Of a DNA stretch of 60,000 nt, positions 1 to 12,204 are shown piece by piece (positions within the stretch are counted from its first letter, which is position 1; each line of letters opens with the position of its first letter). The notes under the pieces were generated by a model. That model was not told the DNA's origin, ran no database searches, and was given only the letters and a program-made list of their open reading frames with translations. Source of the stretch: Polytrichum commune. Its lineage: Eukaryota; Streptophyta; Polytrichopsida; Polytrichales; Polytrichaceae. Where the stretch lies: positions 8,620,501 to 8,680,500 of the forward strand of contig OX485805.1 of the NCBI GenBank assembly GCA_950295325.1, given 5' to 3'. Position numbers and translations under genes: made by a program.

Positions 1-221
1 CATGACCATTTAGTTTAATGTTATGTGACCCCCATGTTCAAGTGATTTTGTCAAAAGTTCAGTAAGAGGGGAAAGAATATTCCATTTACATAGGAATCTA
101 CTGAGTGGGTTGAGCTTTGTATCTATGATGAATGCACATGGATCGTAATCTCGGATTTAGGTTTAGACTAGATTCAAAGTGGACAAAACCGTGGATAATA
201 GGAATAGGTTATACCATGTTC

Positions 222-355
222 AAAGACATAACATTATTCAAATTCATAATAGTGTTATGTGGGATGCCAATTATTCTCCATATTGAGATTGAATGTGAGG
301 AATATTTTGTGGGATGTTGTCAATCCCATATAACATTGTTATGAATCTGAATAAT
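222..355. mobile_element. MITE copy 1 (TAACATTATTC terminal inverted repeats)
   Basis: The left end reads CATAACATTATTCA and the right end reads TGAATAATGTTA, giving imperfect terminal inverted repeats around about 130 bp. The same ends and the same internal motif (AATATTTTGTGGGAT) occur at 15,966-16,126 and, as a right half only, at about 3,857-3,928. No coding capacity is present, so this is a non-autonomous element. Target duplications are unclear in this copy. Confidence 0.6.
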
Positions 356-3300
356 GTTACGAAGAGAACAAGTTTCATAGGTTGAGTGTATCATGCATGT
401 GGGGAATTGTTGGTAATGCACATCGTACATGGAGCATAAGGGTCACTTCACACATAAGCCAAGAATTGTGACCACGAAATTGTGGGAGCCCAAAAGGAAG
501 TGTCCAAAGGTTGTCCCAACACACCTCCAAAATCATGTAGTGTGGTCATGGACCCCCAAGTGTAGTGTGAAGTCATATGTGACTGGGCCCTCAACCAAAT
601 GCTATTTCAATAAATTTCTATTCATGTGGGTTCTTGCACATGATAAAATAGAATAAATTAACGGTTGTGAGCGTTCGGAGTGCCATGGTCTCCCGGTTTT
701 GTGTTAGACCTACCTCCATCTTGCATTCACATATATACTCCGTTGGTCCCTCGAGCGTAGTGTGGAGCGAACTTGGACCAGCTTCGCCTTTTCCACCAAT
801 GAGAGTGCTTGAAATGTAATGGTCACGGGCTCTCAGTCTCGTGTGTGAAGCGGCCCTAAGTCTCTCTTCATCTTGTATCAACATTTCCTCCTCCAAATTG
901 CAACGAATGTTGTTCCTATGATGTCATGTTGAGTAAGATTACATTGAGGTCTTTGTTAATAATGTTAGTGCCAAAATCTCATATCCACGTCGCCATAGAT
1001 GGTTGACATTTTATCTTCTTCTCAAGAGTTTAGACACACTATATTATGCTTGTATGTATTCAATGATCCCTAGCAATCAATGCTATGGCCGCAAAGGAAC
1101 CCAATGCTATGAATGTTGCTTTCCACAAATCATGATTGATTGCTCATCCAAGGGCAAGAATGTTATCAAAACTCTTCACAATTTTGCATCCACGGATGCG
1201 CAATATTTGTCATATTTCTCAAAAAAATCACGAGATGATTGGGTATGATTGATAATTGACTCAAGTGGATGAATGGCTCACCACTCCCATAGCTTGTCAT
1301 CCACTCTCCTTTCATTGGTTGTCTAGTCCTTAGAGCTTTCAATGTTGAGATTGGTCAACTCCCTTCTAGCCTTTATAGTGCTAGATCCACTATCCTCATT
1401 CTGGTACAATATTAAGCTAGTGATAGTTAATTGACTTGGTTTTAGATGATGTTTCTTCATGGCCTTTTGTGAACTTAAAGTTAGTGGTGCTCAGGCATGC
1501 TCTAGCATGGCCCTCTATCAATATCACCATCATGGTGGCTGCTAGACACCTACCTCTTTGAGTTGGGTCCCACCAAGGTGAAATTACAACCAATTTTATT
1601 GTAGCATATGTATATTTTTATTTATTTGGATATTTGGATATTTGACGCCGAATTAACATCAAAGGCCCCGAATCCAAATTAGTCTGGAAGGACCCATGTG
1701 AGATAAATTAACCATAATTTTATGAGGGTGAAGTTTTTGCTAGACACTCTTTACATAAGTAATTGTGGTGGGGGCACAACTCAAAGAGTTGGGTGCCTAA
1801 GTGGTGGTTCATCATGGCCCATTACCTACTCGTTATTTACTAGCTTAGTTAATATAATAACACTTAGTATAAGTCATGGCAACTCCAAGGTAGGTTTATA
1901 CATTAATGTGTCTAATTAGGTTGCCTTTGCAAATAGGTTGCCTCTTTACCCATGCAAATTACTTTGGATTAAAAATCAAGAATTAGAAAAAACCTTATAA
2001 CTTTGTTTATTCATCTGCATTGAAATCACAATAAAAATATTAATTTCTAAAACTTCTTGTATTTTTTTTATTATGGTGAGAAATATTCAAAATTGTGTGG
2101 AATGTCAATAAATTAGTATGGGCGAGCCTAATTGTAATATCAGTGTATTATTTAAGGTAGAGTTCAAATCCATGAATTATGGAAATGTTGGTTATGTAAC
2201 TATTAAAGGGATTCCCCCGATCATGTTGATTGTTGCACCTCAAATGATTAATCAATTTTTGAGCACATAGTCCAATTTCTCTTGAACACATATGTTTATG
2301 GTGTTCGTTCTTAGATCCTTGTCTAATTGCACACCATTCAAATATAGGTGTTCATTTTTTATGACAAAAAAAACCGAATTAGGCATGCTCACCTTAACTA
2401 GAGTGACATGGTGATGGGAACTCTAAGTTGCATAATATTATATTCTCCATGTTCATATATTATCCTTGCATATTCATGTTTGAGCATAAATTATCATTTG
2501 CCCTTCTCTAGGAAACTTGATTCATTAGCATTGGTAACCTTCTTCCATACCAAAAAAAAAAATTAAAATGAAAAGGAGAAAAAAAGGTTCCACGTCATGA
2601 CAAAAAGTGAAGTATTCACCAACCACATGACCCAAGTGCAGAGGAGTCCTTTTGAAAAAGGTTGTCGTCTTGTGTGCTTGCACACTGTTCATTTCTCAAA
2701 CAATCTATACGTTGTTGTAGTTGGCCAAGTTAAGAGTCTTTAACCTTGCTCACTAAATACATTGTCCACGTGTTAGTTCAAATTCACTTGCAAGTGACGC
2801 TTCCTCCCCATGGTTCACATGTATATTGAATAACCAAACAACCAATAGGGAATTGATTTTCCATGTGCTTCTAGTGACCCCATGAGGCCTAATTAAATGG
2901 ATATTAGGTTTTGTAAGAAAGACTCTCAAAATGCAACAAATCCAATGAGGTGAAGTCACTAGACCTTAAATAACAAGTGTCTTATTCATAAACAAAAATT
3001 GATTTGTTGACATGGCTGCAACACATGGTGATTGGTTCAAGGAAAACTTAGGGTGACATATTATATTCCCACAAAAACTTGGGCTCATAACACTTCTCAA
3101 TGGACCTTACATCCGGGCTCAAGATTGATCCCATCCTTGAAGATAAATGGTTGCTCAAAGTGGTGAAGTATTTTTCTTGAATTGCGATTGACAAAATCTG
3201 GCAAGAAAATGATGTCACATTAACACCACTACATTCTTCTATGTTTTGGAATTGGACCCTAGTGTAATTCCAAATTCCAACATGTATTGAAACCCAACAT

Positions 3301-3640
3301 AAATCCAAAATATAGGGATTGCATGTAAATTCACCATCCTCCGCATCTCCCCCTCTCCACTTTTCAACATGTGCCATACCTATGCACACTACACGTGGCT
3401 CCATTTTCTCTCATGTTGCCCTAACTAGCACCAACAACTGCCACAACAAAGCATTACATGCAATCATAGCCCTACTAAAATCCCACCCAATGATCCAATG
3501 TTTTACTCTAACCCACATTGGCCAAACTACAAATACTACTCTCAACAACACAATCCTCTCCTAGCTTCTCCCATGCACATGGTATGCCCCAAGATGTCGA
3601 CACCTTGCTCGTCTTTGACCAAATATAATTTTTGTGCAAG

Positions 3641-3670
3641 GCATCTCTCTCTCTCTCTCTCTCTCTCTCA
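3641..3670. repeat. (CT)n microsatellite
   Basis: An uninterrupted TC/CT run of about 28 bases lies here. It has no visible function. Confidence 0.85.
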
Positions 3671-3856
3671 CCAACAACCAGCAACCATCAACCACAAATT
3701 AGAATCTATCGAATTCACAACTGTAACAACCGATTCTCCCACACCACCATCACCAACAAACTCTCCAAATACAACCCCTTCTCCTCCCATTGCTGTGGTA
3801 TTGGGTGCGGGTATTTGGGAAGCTACTCATGATCCCTCCATTCAACAATTAGGTGG

Positions 3857-3928
3857 GGAATATTCAGGAATACTACGTGGATTATTGTCAATTCCACAAA
3901 ACATTGTTATGGATTTGAATAATGTGAT
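3857..3928. mobile_element. MITE half copy (same family as 222-355)
   Basis: Only the right half of the family is present: GGAATATTC, then TTGTCAATTCCACAAAACA, then GAATAATGTGATG. No matching left terminal repeat is visible, so this copy is truncated. Confidence 0.5.
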
Positions 3929-5840
3929 GTTGGGCATGCACCCCGGGCTCGTCATCCACATCAAAACTTGCATGATCTTTCTTCAAAATAGTGCAATCAA
4001 ATACTTCTCCTTCCTAAATATTTACCAATGTAAAACTAAGAGATAACCTACTACCGCATGCATGTCCACGGAATGGGGTTTCCGGCCAATAAAATTCAAT
4101 AAAGGACGGCCCACCCACCGAACGATAGGTAGTAAATCCCGCCTCCGTTCCCTAGGCACGGGCTTTTGGACGGTGGTTGACTAACGGACGGGCCTTTCAC
4201 GTCGGTGCTACAAAACCGGGAGTTCTTTTATCGTCTTTCTAGTTTTGTAGGCACTTGCTTAGTTAGGAGGTAATTTGGGGCGAAGGAGTCCAAATTTAAC
4301 ATCAAAATCCAACTTTGAGGTACTTAGGTGAAGTTCTACATGTAAAAAACTCCTCGATTTGATACAAGTAGTGTGTCATAAGTCCAACTAGGTGGAGAAA
4401 GTTATCGTATACGAGCGTACTTCTCATTCATCCAACATAATGGTCTTGAATATGGAGGTTACTCTTTTTTTAGTTGATTTGCCATCGTAATCAGCGTTAG
4501 AGACTCCGAATTTGTGGGTTGAGATCATTTGAGATGATTTAGCAACAAACATGTAAGAGGAGGGGGGGGTCAAGTATACAAGATTGTTATATGTTGGAGG
4601 GATGAGAGGTATGCTTGTACACAATAGTTCCCTCTCTCTCAACCATGCTAAGTCATTGCCTTATATGAATAACTTTCCCTGGATCATATATTGTTGTTGA
4701 TGCGGCTGCAACACGCACTCAAGACCACGCTTACCCCACCCCCCTCCCCACTAAAAATCAACACCTTAAAATCTTGTACTTTGATGTAGTACACTTTTGA
4801 GAATGTCCACCATCTTATTGGTTTTGGGTCACCTACCAATAAAATTTTGAATTCTTATGATTTTTTCATGTGCAATTCAAACAAGACATATTTTGGTGCA
4901 TTGGAATCCCACATGCAATTGATAATGAAAGACATCTAAAACTTTGTCAAAATTTTAACAACAACATATATGCACTTAGCACCATCTACTTTGGGGTGGG
5001 TCTACACTAGGGTTCAAGATTTAGAAAAACTCCAAAATGGTGTAATCCAATTGATTGAGAGCATAATTTGGGACCCAAGGAGTTTATATTGCTTGATCTG
5101 GGTCCAAAGTATGCAAAAAATGAAGTGGCAATAATGTGGCATCACTTTCCTGCCAAATTTCATCGGTCCCCACACAAAATAAAACTCCTCCTAGTTTGAG
5201 AAACCAATCTCCAAACTTGGACCTAATCTTGAGTTTGAAAGTATATGTTAAGGGTGTTTTGCACCCCAAGTTTCTTGGACCCAAACCCTTATTCAAACCC
5301 ACCTTTAGTAGTTAACAACTATGTCATAAGGTGTGCGATCACAAGGTAACTTGGAGCAGAGGAGTCACAAGGATTTTATTTTTGAACACCTAACATTGAT
5401 GGTGTAGTACTGATTTGACCTCATAAGCTTATTGTTTATTCATACTTTATGAGCCTCCAAAAACTAATTTAGGGTCTTTGACCCCTTATTTAGGTGTGCT
5501 TTTGGCGAAAAATTATAATCCCCATGCTCTCCACATGAATTTCAATCTCATGGATGGTATATGTTATGAAAATGAACTTGAACCATGAGAGAGATAGAGA
5601 AAGAGAGAGCCCTTGGCGTCACATCACTTTGGGACTAACGTCCTATTGACGTGATAAAGTTTTTAAACTATGGTGATGGTTCTAGTAGACTTTTAAATTT
5701 TTTTTAGTCGACTGCTCTAGTTCATTGCTACTAGCAATTGACTTCTAAAAAAAATTCAAAATTTTAATGCATGGTTAGATCTTGTTGTGTGCAAGATATG
5801 ATAATCTTGGATTTTTTTTGATTTTTTTGGGTTTCCTTGA

Positions 5841-6119
5841 AGTTGACTGTTGGTAGTAGTCGACTAATACTTAATATGATATTTAGTGTGACTTACTATT
5901 TGTAGTTACACAATGCTATATCTTTTTACTGTACATCTCATATTTTACCAACAAATGCTAAAGTGGTAGTTTGGACATTACAGAACATTGACAACTTTAC
6001 TTGGTAAAAACCACTTCAATAGTAAAAAGATACAACACTATGTAAATCCAAACAATATGTCACACAAAATACCATATTTGGTGTAGCCTACTATTCTAAG
6101 TCAACTGCAGCAGTCAACT
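5841..6119. mobile_element. foldback MITE (GATATTTAGTGT core)
   Basis: Long imperfect inverted repeats flank a short centre. The left arm runs from AGTTGACTG through GATATTTAGTGTGACTTAC to ATCTTTTTACT. The right arm is its inverse, with AGTAAAAAGAT, CACACAAAATACC and CAGTCAACT. A shorter relative lies at 18,348-18,529. It has no coding capacity. Confidence 0.6.
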
Positions 6120-7639
6120 ATGCAAACCATGAAGTAAAATATATGACTTGTAAATTATTAATGGGAGTTAATTCGACACCGGAATCAGCTTCAAAGACCC
6201 CAAATGTAGTGTAGTCCAAAAATCATTTGAGGATGAATAGGCCACGATCCTACAAGAGTTCAAGTATTTTATTTTGCTCATGTTGAATGGCCCATGAGAG
6301 GTACGCTCTTGTATGCAATAAATCTCTCTGTCTCTCTCTCTCCCACCATGTCCCTGGCCGGGTAAGAAGTAAGTTGGGGCGAAGGAGGGAGTGGAAATTG
6401 GATGTCATGAAAGTGAGGTTGGGGGTAAGTCAGGGAAGGACTGCATGGGGGTACACACTTACTTACAAGAGCTGCCTGCAAGGCTGCCAGCGACAGCAGC
6501 ACTCATCAACGTCTGGCGATGGCTATGGCAATGCAGATGCAGCAGCAGCAGCAGGCATGGCAGCAACTGCAACAGGCAAGCTTATATGTAATTATGTGAC
6601 CTCGCAGTGTTTGCAGGTGTAAGTTGCAGGCTCAGCTCCCACATCGTCCCTTTATGGGCTATGTTGACCCTCCCCCTCTCATTCTAGAACGCCACACCTC
6701 TCGAGTGCCACTCTCAAGTGCTCTTGCCTTCCACCTTTGACTCCAACTTCGATCTTGCCATATGGAAGTTGTTTAGTTAATTAGCAGACTTTTTATTTTA
6801 TTTGGTTTTGGTCAAGTTTTCAAGAAAGCTTTGTATTTTGGGTTAATCTGGAAGTTTTTGGGTTGTTTGTCTGACAGAAGCTGCTTGTGAGAGGCTTTCT
6901 GGTGCTGTGGAAGCAGTCTGCTGAACGGTTTCCTAAGTTAGCTATGGTTACCGGGCGTTCCTTCTTCTTCTTCTTGGGTCCTACCTTTCTGGCAGCAGCC
7001 TTGGGTAGAAGCTGCTTGCGGATGTGGTCTGGGGTAGGTGGGAGGTGGGCTTAAGTTCGGAGCAAATTTTTTTTGGGAGTGTGATCCTTGAAGCTTTCTA
7101 CTGGATGATTGGCTGTGTCTTTACATTTTTGTCAGAAGCTGTCTGCACACGTAGTATTTGGAGGAGGAGAAGGTTGTGTCTGAGACCGCTATTTTGGTGA
7201 AGGTTTCGGAAGTGGGAATCTTCGATCCATTAAGTACGTAGCTGATGATTTGAGGCTTTGGATATGGTGTCCGAGGCTGGAGCTTCGATGGAGGAATCTG
7301 TAGTAACCAGGAACTTCGGAGATGATGATTCCATGGGAGCTTAGTAGTAGCAGCAGCAGCAGCCGCCTCAAGTATATGATGTAAGGATTCTTGGGTTTTG
7401 TCGGCCATATCCTGTCTCTGCTGTCTTTCTCCCTCTATTGCTTTCCATCCATTTGCCATGATCCGTGATTCCAAGATTTACTTCAGACTCTTTCTTGCAT
7501 CGAATTCTTGGTGTCTTCAAGAAGTTTGCGGGTCTACACTCTTCTTGGAACGGAGAGATTGCACCGACCCCACTTGGTGCACACTGCGCTTTGTGCATAA
7601 TGTTTTAAAAGAGGGTAGATTGTAAACATCGAGCTGCGG

Positions 7640-8450
7640 TGATCTTAGAAGCACTAAATCGCATCTTCACCACACCATAACCTCCTCCGTTATCACATCT
7701 GGAAGAGATACGTAGGTCCACATTTGTGGCTCCCTTCAAGAAGAAACTATGGTCATACATCCTACACTTACATGTGCGAGTCTGGTAAGGAAGACGAGAG
7801 GTTTTTAGACAGCCAAAGTTGTTTTTGCAGACTGGAAACTCCATCACCACTTCACCATAACTCCTTGCCTTTCAACTTCCAAAGGAATATGAACGTAGGT
7901 CCAAGTTCTTGGCTCATAACTCTTGCTGCAGACATGGTGCAAACTGTACTTTGTCGCTAGATTCTGGTGATCTTGAGAGATGGTGAATTGCAAAGAGATG
8001 TGGTGATCTCGAGCCCGAGAACTCCATCTCCTCTCCACCATAACCTGCCTTCCATCATCAGCTTCGGAGAAGATACACATGTGGTTGGGCAGATCGGTGG
8101 CTCTTCGGAGAAGAAGTTAGCTATCAGGCTTGCTCATTGGTGATGTATCTTGCACTGTGCACACAATGTTTGTAGCACAACACATTACAGACAGCCATGG
8201 TGACTTCGGAGCAGAAGACGACGAGTCCTCATCAAATCAACTTCAGAAGAGGTTTATAGACCTCCAGATTTGTGTCTCATAAGAGAAGTTTATTCATGTT
8301 GCAGTTTGAAATCCTGCACTATATATACAAGTGCATGAACCACTTTGTAAGGGGATTTTGCGGAAGAAGATGATGGATTGCATACAGCTATGGTGATCTC
8401 AGTGACTGGAACCTCGATCTCTACAAACCTATAACATTCCATATCCATCA
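7640..8450. repeat. degenerate tandem repeat, about 182-bp period, about 4 units
   Basis: Two anchors recur at near-constant spacing. CACCATAAC followed by a CCT-rich stretch occurs near 7,671, 7,850 and 8,035. A GTAGGTCCA-like block ending in TGGCTC or TGTCTCAT occurs near 7,712, 7,893, 8,076 and 8,256. The intervals are 180-186 bp. The units are well diverged. The block ends about 300 bp before the GT29 start codon, so it may lie in the promoter or 5' leader. Confidence 0.55.
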
Positions 8451-8741
8451 GTATTTTTCTGGGTTATGGGGCTCATCATACCTTGATCTTTTCAGCTACA
8501 TTTTGTGTCTGTATGGCGAATTGCAGCTGCAACGCTGTTGTTGGTTATGGCGTGCTTGCGCAAACGTTCTCTGACGTTGACTTCTACGAAACACTTCAGT
8601 CACATTTTGAAAGTAATAGGTTAAATGATGTAGGCCAATATGAAATGATTTTGATTGGATCTGGTAGTCTTGATCTGATTCTTTATTCTCATTGTTCTTG
8701 CATAGAAACCGAATTTGGAGCTGAAGATTTCAACTTCAGCT

Positions 8742-11700
8742 ATGGGCGTTATGAAGGAGAAAATAAAAGAATGGCCATTTGCAGGGTCTCTCCAAATGCA
8801 AGTCCTCCTGGTCACCTCCTTCGCTGGCCTCACAATTTTGACAATCTTAACCTCCATACTTTGCCTCAGTCCTTCTCAACAACCACAACACCATAGCCAC
8901 AAACATGATCTCTCAGTGCTGAGAAATCCAGTGAGGAAACCTCGTCTCTACAGCATTGACAATGAAACTTTGTTTTCGATTGTGGTTTCGGAGCCAAATG
9001 CGGAGAATGAGAAGAACCAAATCAAGGAGTTGCTGGAAACTGGTGGCTATGATGCAAACAGAAGCTTGAGGAACTCTTGGATTCGGAGTCGTCGACGAGA
9101 CGGGCGAGATGGGGAGGATCGAGAGAGACGAAGAGGAAGCAATGGTAACCCTGCAACTAGGCTTGCTTATTGTATCTCTAAGTCGTTGAATCCTTCAAAC
9201 ATTCACTTTTTCTCTTAATCTGGCAATCGGACATGCGTGCAAGATTTTTTTTATTGAAACCCCACAAGAAACTCACCTCACAAAGGTTCAAGGATGCTTT
9301 CAAGTTGACGCTAACCAATGCAACTCTTCCTAACCCAATGCAATACTGTCTTCTTATTATATTATCTACCTTAAATTTTGTGCCTGTTACTGGAATAACC
9401 TTTTTCCTAGGAGTCTTGAAATTTCCAATATTGTTGACTACTATTTGTAATTTCTACAACTCATGTTTAGTTTATTTTGATTGAGAATCACAGTAAGCTC
9501 AGAGAATCATCAAAACTTCTGAATTGGTCAACGTTAGATATAAATTGAAGATGCAACATATTAGTTATCAAGATCCGACTTCACCAGAATCCAATAATTT
9601 TGCTTGGCCTCAACTCATTCAGATTGATTTTTGAGAACCGGAGATCAATGAGTTCTGCAAGCATTGTTGTTTGCAGATAATATCCCTTGTGGTAAAATAC
9701 AAGAGTGTTCTTTGCTCATACTTGCTTACTGTACCAAATCTGGAGTACTTAGATTGCAAACCCTTAGGTTAGAGTGCAAGGCTTCAATTTGATGTCAACA
9801 TATACATCAGCTTCTTTTTTGAAATCTAAGATCGAGTATTTGTGCAAGATGAGTAGGTGAGAGCTGGCCCTTGAGATTGACTGCGCCGCAATTTGCACCA
9901 TTCTGGCCAAAGTTTCGGATGTTCTTGAATGCGTGGGTTGCAAACAAACGGTATGAGCCAAAGGTAATGCACAGCTTGGTGCTCACCATCAAGGAGCCGA
10001 TCGACCGCCACTACAAAGCTTTGGACCCGAACCCTCACATCAGCAAGGTTTCTTCTGATCATCGTCAGGAGCTTAATGGTGATCTGAGTCCTCAGAGATA
10101 TGCAACCTGTGCAGTTGTTGGCAATTCTGGAATTGTGCTCAACCGCACGTATGGTGAGGAGATTGACAGGCACGACATGGTGTTGAGGTTAAACAATGCG
10201 AGGACGTTAGGTTTTGAGAAGCATGTCGGTGTGAAGACGACGATTGCCTTCATGAACAGCAACATCTTGCATCAATGTGCTCGGCGCGTTCGGTGTTTCT
10301 GCCATCCGTATGGCGATAATGTCCCCATCGTGATGTATATCAGCCAGGTCAGTGATATTAGTCTTGTTTTACAATCTATCTTATCGTTGAGGACAGGCGG
10401 GTGTTGACGCAGTTGCAGTCATTGCAAATATAGGTGAATACATGGAACCGTAACTGGTTTTTGGCCAATGTCTTACTTGTTGTGGCAACTTTTGGTTGGC
10501 TGAAGGGGGGTACATCCCATAATCAGGGAGTTCCCCTCCAACCAAACCTGTTCGCCTCATTGTAGAAACTGGCCACACCAGTTCAAAAGGGTAACCTAAT
10601 TCAACACTGTATCAACACTGTTATCAAAGAACCTATTTGACCAGTATCAAATTTGTAATACTTGGTGGGTATCAGAAGATGAGAGAATTTTTGAATACTT
10701 GAGTCAATATTTGGGTCAGAACTATCCTAATACCTTATTCATACTAGGTTCTTACTTAGATATATGAAGGTAATTGGATGGTGTTTAGACCTGGATGATA
10801 CTGAAAAGAAAAGTATCCTCAAATACCCATACCCTCCTGTATCCAAAAGGATGCAGAAATCTTTATAAATACCTGAGTGGCATCAAACATAGGTGATACC
10901 AGTCCAACATTGGTTTATATCCATGTGGTTAAATGTACATACTTGATCAGGAAAGCAAAAACAAAAGTATTCCTTTCATACTCATGTGGTACCAGGGTGT
11001 TACCCAGGAATTATGTAGGTGATATCCCGTGATACCTAGTTTATACCTGAAGAAACCAATTGAATTCCTTATGGTCAGCTTCAAGTTTGATTTCTCTTTT
11101 CAAAGATCAGGTTTTCACATTCATGATCAATTGCATTGAAAAGCCGAGAAAGGATAGGAGGGGGAGGATGCATGAAACTCAAGGGTTTTGCATTAAGTTG
11201 CTTCAAGTGGTTGCTCAGGGTCAAACATTAAATCAGGGAACTTGATTACATGGAGGCTGTTCTCTGACAAATTGACCTAATTTGCAAGAATGTGAATGAT
11301 TTCATAGAGGGTTACAAGTATACCAGAATTGAAAACCTGAAAGATCAAATCTAAATTAACATAGTTGAGATAGAAAGTATAAGAGAGAGTAAGGGTTTGA
11401 AGCCCTCCATGATTTTGCAAGTTTGTTCAGTCACTTTTTGTGTCTGCAGGAGTCTCGGGGGCAAGTGGTGGCATTCCTGCTGAAAAATACCTAAAAAGTT
11501 CTCTCAAAGTTATTTTAGAGAGTGTTTGTTATCTCTTTATGATTTTTGAAAACAGGTGTAGTCATGGTTCTTAGGAATGGTACAGGAATGAATAGGGATA
11601 TGAAAGGTTTAGGGTTTGAGGCTCATCATAGAACTGTAGGTTTTATTTACATTTTGTGTCTGCACAAGTATTGCTGCAAATTGCAGCATTCTTGCAAAAA

Positions 11701-12204
11701 TGCTACTTCATTCTAGTCAAGTCAACACTTGCATTTTAGTACTTAGCGAGCTTCTTACTTCTGTTGCAGGTACACCATTTCATGGATGTCGCAATGTGCT
11801 CCCCAGCACACCGAGCTCCTCTTATTGTCACCGACCCACGCCTTGACACCTTAACCTCCCGAGTAATAAAATACTACTCGGTGCGCGAATTCGTTGAACA
11901 AACTGGACAGTCAATTGATGATTGGATTTCTGCACATGATGGATTGAAAGGTTTTCACTACTCTTCAGGAATGCAAGCTGTGATGCTCGCACTTGGAATT
12001 TGTGACGAGGTTGATCTTTTTGGGTTTGGGAAGTCAAACTCTACGAAACATCATTACCACACGGCGCAGCAGAGGGAGCTCAACATTCATGATTATGAGG
12101 CCGAGTATTGTTTCTATGATGACCTTGTTGCAGGGAGAGTGGAGGACATTCCATTTTTGAGTGATGCAGAGTTTCGCATCCCTCCTGTGCGGGTCTTCGA
12201 GTAA
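8742..12204 (+). CDS. GT29 sialyltransferase-like protein (three exons)
   Basis: Predicted type II Golgi membrane glycosyltransferase of family GT29, the plant sialyltransferase-like group; plants lack clear sialic acid, so the donor and acceptor are not settled. Exons are 8,742-9,144, 9,857-10,347 and 11,770-12,204, joined at phase 1 and phase 0, for 442 residues. A short basic N-terminus precedes one hydrophobic segment (about residues 21-45, VLLVTSFAGLTILTILTS). Sialylmotif L starts at CAVVGNSG (about residue 219) and includes DRHDMVLRLNNAR. Motif S is GMQAVMLALGICDEVDLFGFG, split here as GMQAVMLALG and DEVDLFGFG. The C-terminal region has the HYH and HDYEAEYCFYDDL motifs of motif III/VS. 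I chose ATG 8,742 because it puts the membrane anchor near the N-terminus; upstream in-frame codons are not ATG. It resembles the SIA1/SIA2-like plant subgroup. The gene looks intact. The exon 2 acceptor (TAG before GTGAGAGC) is the least certain junction. Confidence 0.85.

Larger units (their letters stand above)
1..7100. other. gene-poor AT-rich intergenic DNA
   Basis: I see no convincing gene here; open frames are short, lack family motifs and have no consistent splice structure. The stretch holds MITE copies at about 222-355, 3,857-3,928 and 5,841-6,119 and a CT microsatellite at 3,641-3,670, all listed separately. Scattered AT-rich low-complexity sequence makes up the rest. Confidence 0.6.

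Noticed and set aside
8483-8896. Open frame upstream of and overlapping the GT29 start
   Set aside because: No motif, different frame from the GT29 exon and overlaps its membrane-anchor coding; a shadow frame.
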